A DNA stretch of 64,000 nucleotides from Parastagonospora avenae f. sp. tritici 18332-5. Lineage: Eukaryota > Ascomycota > Dothideomycetes > Pleosporales > Phaeosphaeriaceae. The position numbers and the translations under genes were made by a program. Where the stretch lies: NCBI GenBank assembly GCA_022559985.1, contig JAFJTR010000035.1:1-64000 (forward strand), in the 5' to 3' direction. The notes beneath the pieces are model-generated. The model did no database searches. It was given only the letters and a program-made list of their open reading frames with translations, and was not told the origin of the DNA. Below are positions 58,413 through 64,000 of the stretch, piece after piece. The first letter of the stretch is position 1. Each line of letters opens with the position of its first letter.

Positions 58413-59956
58413 CAACTATATCAAAACACCGCAGCAGTATAAGTTTTTTGAGAGCTTCCAGCGCCTTGTCCAAAAGGAGCTATCTACTGCGAACGACAAT
58501 ATTAAAATACTGCAGCCTGTTAAGCCAGTTGTTACCTAGTGGAACTCCTACTACTCTTGTTTTAAGCGCGCAGCTAAGCTGCAGCCTGCTGTCAACGCTT
58601 ACGCCAACTATCATATATCGGATACGAAGCTCCGAGTGGAGCGCGCAATCTAGCAAGGCAATAAGGTGCTAGAAACTCCTACTTAGATAAAATCAGACAG
58701 CCTCACAGGTCACGATTGGCGAGTAATTACTGAGTATATTGATGTGCTCGGGCCACTTAAGATAGCTACAAAGCGCCTTAAGAGACATGGCTAAGGTAGC
58801 TTTAGCCTAGTCGCTGAGATTATACCTGTCTTCGAAGTACCACTCCACAAGCTTGAGCAACTGCTCGAGAAAATTTGACTCTGTCAACGACGAGGAGCAC
58901 GCCGAATCTTCAGAAGATTATCTCGCTATTAACCTCCGCGCTGCTCTTGTTAAAGCCCGCGAGTATTACAGCGAGCTAGACAAGACTCTAGCTTACTACG
59001 CTGCAACAATACTCCATCCACGCTATAAGCTTTTTTGCAATATAGTGTAGGCAGAAAAACCTGAGTAGCTCTCGCTTAATAACCGAAATCTTAACGCTCT
59101 GTAGGCTGAGTATAGAACGCTGCCTAAGCCTTGAGTACGGCCCTAAACGCTCTCCAACGACCTTGACGACGCGATAGATAGCCTCTGCAATCCCACGAGA
59201 TCCACCGACGACGACGACGACGACGAGTATACTAGATGGTGGGGTTGTGAGCCAGTGGCAGAGGAGGACTACCCAACGCGCTGGACTCAATACAGTATTG
59301 AATAGGGCTTCGAGAGCAGTATCTCAATCTCAGTACGCTTACCCTTAATGTACTCTTTACCCCGGCTTTGAGCTGTGAGTGTGAGCGTATGTTTAGTAAG
59401 CTGAGTGATCAACTAGAGCCTCGCCGACGAGGAATGTCACCCAAGCTTTTAGCAGCGATACAGTGCGTAAGAAGATAGAGAAGAGCTGGTTTTGGGGACG
59501 ACTATATGGCTGCAAAGTCAAATATAACTAACAGAGAGATTGTCGGTATACACAGATCCTATCACCTGACGCTGCACAAGATACCCGCCTCGATCCTACA
59601 TCGGTCCGACTTGCGCCGAGCTCAGGTATACCTTCGTAGCACCCACGTTCATAGATCAAATGATACCAATACCAGTCACCAGAAGAACCTCGTTGTTGTT
59701 GTTCACTCGTACGATCGTACAAGGCCTACCAACAGAGATAGAGCTATTATACAAGACTAGCACATGGGACGACGGCGGCGAGGGCAGCGAGAGCTCGATA
59801 CTTAATACTATGTATTTTCTTATTTGGGTATATATTAATAAAGCACCTTCAAGCAAGCAAGCAGCAGCTCTAATTTCAGCCAATCAAGCGCAAGCAAGTT
59901 AAGCAGACGACTCCAAATAAGCAAGCAAGTCATGAATTAGGCCTACTGCTTGCTTG

Positions 59957-59974
59957 GCTTGCTTGATACCAACT
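59957..59974 (-). repeat. right terminal inverted repeat of the hAT element
   Basis: Reverse complement AGTTGGTATCAAGCAAGC pairs with the left end; see 56180-56197. Confidence 0.75.
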
Positions 59975-60721
59975 ATGACCTCGAGGTGCTCCCAATAGTA
60001 GTAGCAAGCCTGGCACCACGTTCCTTTGAATATATTGGACCATGCTCTATACATATCGGCTCATTGTTCTTCTGTGTCGTACACACAACCTCCCTACATG
60101 CGACAATGGCTCACCATGAATGTCAGAATTTGTAAGCAGGGATGACCACATGTCGCTTCCAACCAACATTCACATCAGTAAATAGCTTCCTGGAGGTTCT
60201 CAGAGTATACGAGGTCAACTTAAGCGGCTATAATAGCCCCAGTGTCCGTACATAGCAATCCTCATTATCACGTGAGCTGCTGATGCATAGGCCTGCAGGC
60301 CTGTGCGCGGCAGAACTGTATATGAACGCGTTCGTACGATAGATAGAACATCATCAATCTGCAACAATATACACTCGTAACTTGATCAACCCCATCGTAC
60401 AATATTGTACACCCACTTACTGCAACTATCGCGCTGCAAACGAAGTGCTACTAACACCCAGGGTATACACTCTGGCTTTCAAGATCGCGCGATGCAAGAA
60501 GAGTGTCAGTGTGTTTTTTTTGTTTTTTTTGTGGTGTTTTAAATATTTCATCATGGCTACAATGTAAGCCCAAGACGCAAACGCACACGCAGGAACTACT
60601 GAATAATGTCTAGACTCACGCACGGTCCATGAGTCTATCACTTGCCAGTTCTAACCATCACGCAATCCCATCATGTCACCTCTGGTCTCCGACGACCCAG
60701 CACGCAACCTGTTATCTCCCA
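59975..60721. other. intergenic region, right flank of the transposon
   Basis: No gene supported. Contains an interrupted poly-T stretch at about 60510-60540 and the 3-prime flank of the minus-strand gene ending at 60722. Confidence 0.4.
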
Positions 60722-61890
60722 TCACTTCTTCTGCAATTTGACCGGAGACAAGTATTCGCTGGGATACCGATCCTCATTGCTCACGTCTTCTCCATCCGCG
60801 ATCTGTTTCTTCACTGCCGCCGCCTTTGCTACCAGGGTCCGAATAGAAGAGACACCGGCTGGCTCCTTGCCGACTCGCTCTAAGTTCATGATCTTGGAGT
60901 CAACCTCCTGTCTGCCCCTGATCTTCTGCTTATTCTCACTATCCAATGGATGTTCGTTAGCGCACTCTTTCTGGAGAGCATCGACGCTTGCGGGTACAAC
61001 TTGCTTCCTCGTGTATACATCCACTCCCTTGACCTTGCAGTACTCGTTGATGCAACGGTAAATGCAATTAACCTCTTTCCCTGTCCATTGATACTTTTGT
61101 TGCTCTGGTGTAGCTTCTGGTACAGTTTCTGGTTCAGCTTCTAGTCCAGCTTCTGACTCAGCTTCTGGCTCAGCTTCGGAACCATCAGTTGCGTCGATCA
61201 GTTTGGCGCGCTTCCTTGGCAATTCTTCCCCATCAACCAACAGGTTGGCAACTGTCTCCAGGAAAGCCTCCCTCTTCCTCTTTGCAGCCGGTACGACTTC
61301 AGAGGTGGAAAGCTCTTCAGGGATCTCGGCCTCGGGGGCTTCATGTGCTGATAGCTCCTCAATACCTGCGGTCGATAGCCTCTCCAGATGTACACGGCCT
61401 CCACCTAGTCGAGCGATGGCTTTGGTAATCAAGAAGGCATTCTTGATGGTGAACATTAAGCTGGGCCTGAGCTTCGACTGCGTTGAGTAAAGCTTGGGGT
61501 ACTCCTCGCGAATTGCATTGCTGAGAAATTGCCAAAACTCGGTGCTTCGGTCGGGATGCGGGATGTCCTCTTCGGGGCTGCTGTTATTTCCGCGCAATCT
61601 GTCGTATTTTCCCAGCATATCTCGAGTGATCTTCACATAAGTGATGAGAGGCGGATCTGCTTGGGTTGTGTTGCTGATACTGAGCGCCTTGATCGTTGAA
61701 CGCTTTACCGAAACCAGATGATTTTTCTTCTCCACAAACTCTTTCTTGTCCCTGCAAGGTCGAGCACTGCAATCGGATCATTCTCAATGCTGTTGGTGAA
61801 AGCTCTGAAGGCCGCAGTGTGGACTACGACGACTGTCGGGCCAGCTGGTGTACACGCCGCAGCAAATAGTAGGTCATGACTCATGATACA
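60722..61890 (-). CDS. RYP-family protein, member B (5-prime end frameshifted or spliced)
   Basis: The main frame (60722-61735 and a few codons upstream) encodes DKKEFVEKKNHLVSVKRSTIK, ITRDMLGKYDRLRGNNSSPEED, EFWQFLSNAIREEYPKLYST, then NLLVDGEELPRKRAKLIDATD, an EAEPEAESEA low-complexity stretch from a 12-bp repeat, and YQWTGKEVNCIYRCINEYCKVKGVDV...AVKKQIADGEDVSNEDRYPSEYL. The gene at 62685 has the same blocks in the same order. The upstream part (ATG near 61887, MSHDLLFAAACTPAGPT) aligns with that paralogue's HDLLLAIMHTPSNP but lies in another frame. A one-base indel near 61755, or an intron GTGTAC...TTGCAG removing about 98 nt, would connect them. No ATG starts the main frame where expected. 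Confidence 0.5.
61110..61188. repeat. 12-bp minisatellite in coding sequence
   Basis: About six imperfect copies of CAGCTTCTGGYT and variants, read on the minus strand as Glu-Ala-Glu-Pro/Ser-type units. Confidence 0.6.
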
Positions 61891-62684
61891 GCTGGATTCA
61901 GAGAAGTGCGTGTTCGCTCCAAGCTACCTCAATCACATCGTTCTCGAGTACATGGAGCTGCGGAAGAGGTGTCAGGTGTCTTGTACTGTGGTCCATACTG
62001 TTCAGGACTGGTGGGAGGTCTGTGATGTAAACCTGGAGGGTGGTTGAGTCCGAGGGGATAGTGGAGAGTAGGACTCGGCGCAGGGTGCGAGCATATTTAG
62101 AAAGGAGAGAGACAGGATATCATGTACTAAACCTTTACAGGCTAGCCTGCCCTTCGTCGGGGCCCGGGGCGTTGAATTCACTTTGAATGACGTCGATAGC
62201 ACCAACCTTGGAAATCTTTCACTAGGCTTGAACAGATATATAATCGTGTGGCCACGATGAGCCAAAGAGGTTCTCCATGTCCAGGCGCTTCAATCCAAGT
62301 CGCATCAATCACGAACGACCAATGTAGAGAGGCAAACAGTTGTTATTCTCTGTGTAGACACCTGATCAGTCAATGTGACGTTCTATATGCTTTTGCATGA
62401 AACAAGAAAGACGCCATTACCTATGCGAGACGTTCTGATGCGGCTCGCGGAGTGTATCGAGAGTCAAAAATTCCTTGACCATCTTAACCATACGAGTGGC
62501 GTAAAATGACTCTCATGGGAAGCTTCACAAGATCTACATTCAGTCATCAGGCAGGCTGAGGACAGGTACAGATTCATGATAACATGATCAATCATTCAAT
62601 GATGTAGCTGTACATGAATTTCCGGGTCTTCACCGAGTTTCCTTTGGCTGTCATCAGAAACGCCGTCTATTTGCTCTCAAATAT
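61891..62684. other. intergenic region
   Basis: Upstream side of member B and 3-prime flank of member C, both on the minus strand. No other gene is supported. Confidence 0.4.
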
Positions 62685-64000
62685 TCAAGCAACACTCTTG
62701 AGTCGAACTGGAGACATTTCTTCGTTGTCCTTTCCTCCGCTGTTCTTATCGTTCCAATCGGCATTCAGCTTTAGCGCCGCAAGAGGATATCTGAGCTCAT
62801 TGGGGAAATCGTCGACATTGAGAGCCATCTCTTTCGCCTTTTTGATGAGACCCACGATCTTTTCCGTGTTCTTAGTCTTCGATGCAACGACGCTCTTGTC
62901 GCGCGTAGACCCGATTGCCTTGAAGGCATCAGAGCATATCTTGTTCACCACTTTCATTTCGAGTTTGTCGACCCCATTCTTGTGGCACCACTTGTTGATA
63001 GTATCAAAGAGAAGTTTATGCTCATATTTGGTCCACTTGGTCTTGATCTGCTTGACCTCGACTTCGTCCCCATCGTGTCGTAGCTTGGCACGCTTCTTTG
63101 CCTTGACATCATCGTTTTGTTGAGCGATGGGGGGTGCCTTGCGTTTCGTCGTTTTCGCAAGCTCAGCTGCGGGACGCTCAGACAAAGGTACTGCATTCCA
63201 ATTCGAGGTCTCCGCATCTTGTGGTGGCTTTTGACCCAGCCCCTTTCCTTGTTGTCTTCGGTGAGGGCGCTCCGTATTCGGCAATCGCTGCACTCGCTTG
63301 TGGTCTGCACGAGGGCCATTGTCCGCTTTGTTCGCTTTGCCTTCTTCCGTGAAGATGTCTTTGAAAACTAGAGTGATGCCAGACGTTGAACGGAGAGCAG
63401 GTGAAGGAGCTGGCGCGTTCGCGTGGAAGGCATGCTGGGAAGCGTGTGCAGCCTGAGCCGGAGCAGACTGCATGATTCTCGTGCGTGTAGTACTGGTTTT
63501 ATCGCCATGATCGAGATTTTGATCATCCTTGCTTCCAGGGTCTTGCTCCCTCGACAGTGTTGAGTATAATGCAGGGTACTCCTTCCGGACTGTAACGTTA
63601 AGGAAGTCCCAAAGATCAGCGTTCTGCTCGGGGTTTGGTATCTCTTCGCTAGATTCCGAGTACCCGCGCAGCTCCTTGTACTTCTCTAGCATGTCCGGAG
63701 TGAGTGTGATTCGATCAATGATCTGCGCGCTCTCCAGGTTCTTTCGATGCCTCAAGGCGCTGTCAATCTTAGCCAGCCTCGTCGGGAGCAAGGCTTTGCG
63801 CATCTGAAGGAATTTTCGCTTATCCACTACAGTACTCTCGGGTTTGAAATAGTGGAGGAAGTTCTTGTAGATGACACCATCCGTTACGGCGACTAGCGGG
63901 TTCGAAGGCGTATGCATGATGGCTAGAAGTAGATCGTGGTACAGATGGACCCACAGGACCGCATCGTGACTTGAGCTGTTTCTCTCGTTGTCTTCAGTAG
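62685..64000 (-). CDS. RYP-family protein, member C (5-prime partial at window edge)
   Basis: Open minus-strand frame from 62685 past the ATG at 63917 to the edge at 64000 without a stop; the upstream residues (SSSHDAVLWVHLYHDLLLAI) align with member B, so the true start probably lies outside. Blocks in order: HDLLLAIMHTPSNPLVAVTD, DKRKFLQMRKALLPTRLAKI, LTPDMLEKYKELRGYSESSEE, DLWDFLNVTVRKEYPALYST, a disordered Ala/Pro/Gln-rich middle, basic KAKKRAKLRHDG, then KWTKYEHKLLFDTINKWCHKNGVDKLEMKVVNKICSDAFKAI...GLIKKAKEMALNVDDFPNELRYPLAAL. The last block is the W..E..L..IN region with RYP motif shared with members A and B. Probably nuclear; function unknown. Intact within the window. Confidence 0.7.
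   Translation of the reverse strand, partial: TEDNERNSSSHDAVLWVHLYHDLLLAIMHTPSNPLVAVTDGVIYKNFLHYFKPESTVVDKRKFLQMRKALLPTRLAKIDSALRHRKNLESAQIIDRITLTPDMLEKYKELRGYSESSEEIPNPEQNADLWDFLNVTVRKEYPALYSTLSREQDPGSKDDQNLDHGDKTSTTRTRIMQSAPAQAAHASQHAFHANAPAPSPALRSTSGITLVFKDIFTEEGKANKADNGPRADHKRVQRLPNTERPHRRQQGKGLGQKPPQDAETSNWNAVPLSERPAAELAKTTKRKAPPIAQQNDDVKAKKRAKLRHDGDEVEVKQIKTKWTKYEHKLLFDTINKWCHKNGVDKLEMKVVNKICSDAFKAIGSTRDKSVVASKTKNTEKIVGLIKKAKEMALNVDDFPNELRYPLAALKLNADWNDKNSGGKDNEEMSPVRLKSVA

Larger units (their letters stand above)
56180..59974 (+). mobile_element. hAT-superfamily DNA transposon, RIP-decayed
   Basis: Terminal inverted repeats: AGTTGCTATCAAGCAAGC at 56180-56197 and its complement, one mismatch, at 59957-59974. 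Subterminal regions on both sides are full of CAAGCAAGC/GCTTGCTTG repeats. Inside, a plus-strand transposase reads through many stops. It has an NLS (KAPPKKRARVALSG), a BED-like finger (FICKFCHIHKY...HLCENRPGHSHTPPGKS), hAT core strands (HFVNRLGKLIDLPITLPQLIG; GYVVLDNAYNNDI; LGCGPHTLNLVGQTLL) and the C-terminal dimerisation block (CECERMFSKLSDQLEPRRRG) near 59380-59440. In-frame TAG/TAA sit where CAG, CAA or TGG are expected (e.g. 56659 TAG, 56863 TAA), typical of CpA-to-TpA RIP mutation. Two likely insertions interrupt it. No clear target-site duplication is visible. Confidence 0.85.

Noticed and set aside
56180..59974. Target-site duplication of 8 bp around the hAT element
   Set aside because: The eight bases outside the two termini do not match in any of the alignments tried.
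1..64000. tRNA or rRNA genes, CRISPR arrays, bacterial operon signals
   Set aside because: No B-box/cloverleaf pair, rRNA segment or regularly spaced repeat-spacer array was seen; the window is nuclear fungal DNA.

Overview
This window is nuclear DNA of a filamentous ascomycete (Pezizomycotina; Dothideomycetes is my inference). It has eukaryotic housekeeping genes with very short introns (about 45-75 nt, GTRNGT donors, CTAAC-like branch sites), a hAT transposon relic with CAG/CAA codons turned into TAG/TAA as expected of RIP-type mutation, and an Nce102-type MARVEL protein. Exon boundaries were deduced by eye from splice signals, phase and protein continuity.

Layout. (1) 1-6581: five tandem, same-strand paralogues of a single-pass membrane protein. 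Each has a small beta-rich ectodomain, a Ser/Thr stalk, one transmembrane helix, a basic stop-transfer and a cytoplasmic tail with AELPAE...DLDELV motifs. One 5-prime-partial copy, two intact copies, one copy of uncertain splicing and one decayed copy are present. A shared 15-bp motif lies upstream of several. (2) 7591-8208: Nce102-like MARVEL protein. (3) 9361-12330: long minus-strand gene broken by six in-frame stops and two frameshifts. (4) 14074-17719: INCENP-like chromosomal passenger protein. (5) 18440-21389 and 25579-28935: two long minus-strand genes with FG-type repeats and helical C-termini, both broken. Between them are three small unrecognised genes (22333-22803, 23366-23623, 23879-24823). 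(6) 29689-30817: multi-pass membrane locus split by one in-frame TAA. (7) 32960-35739: secreted Tyr/Glu/Pro/Thr-repeat protein. (8) 35866-51770: alpha/beta hydrolase, Uso1/p115, Rat1/Xrn2, PRMT3 and Rav1. (9) 52651-64000: three paralogues of an unrecognised nuclear-type protein family with a Myb/SANT-like helix region and a C-terminal RYP motif, surrounding a decayed hAT element at 56180-59974.

The intact genes serve ordinary functions: chromosome segregation (INCENP), ER-Golgi tethering (Uso1), nuclear RNA decay (Rat1), ribosome-linked arginine methylation (PRMT3), V-ATPase assembly (Rav1) and eisosome/membrane domains (Nce102). Most novelty lies in the receptor-like array, the set of recently broken long genes and the RYP family.
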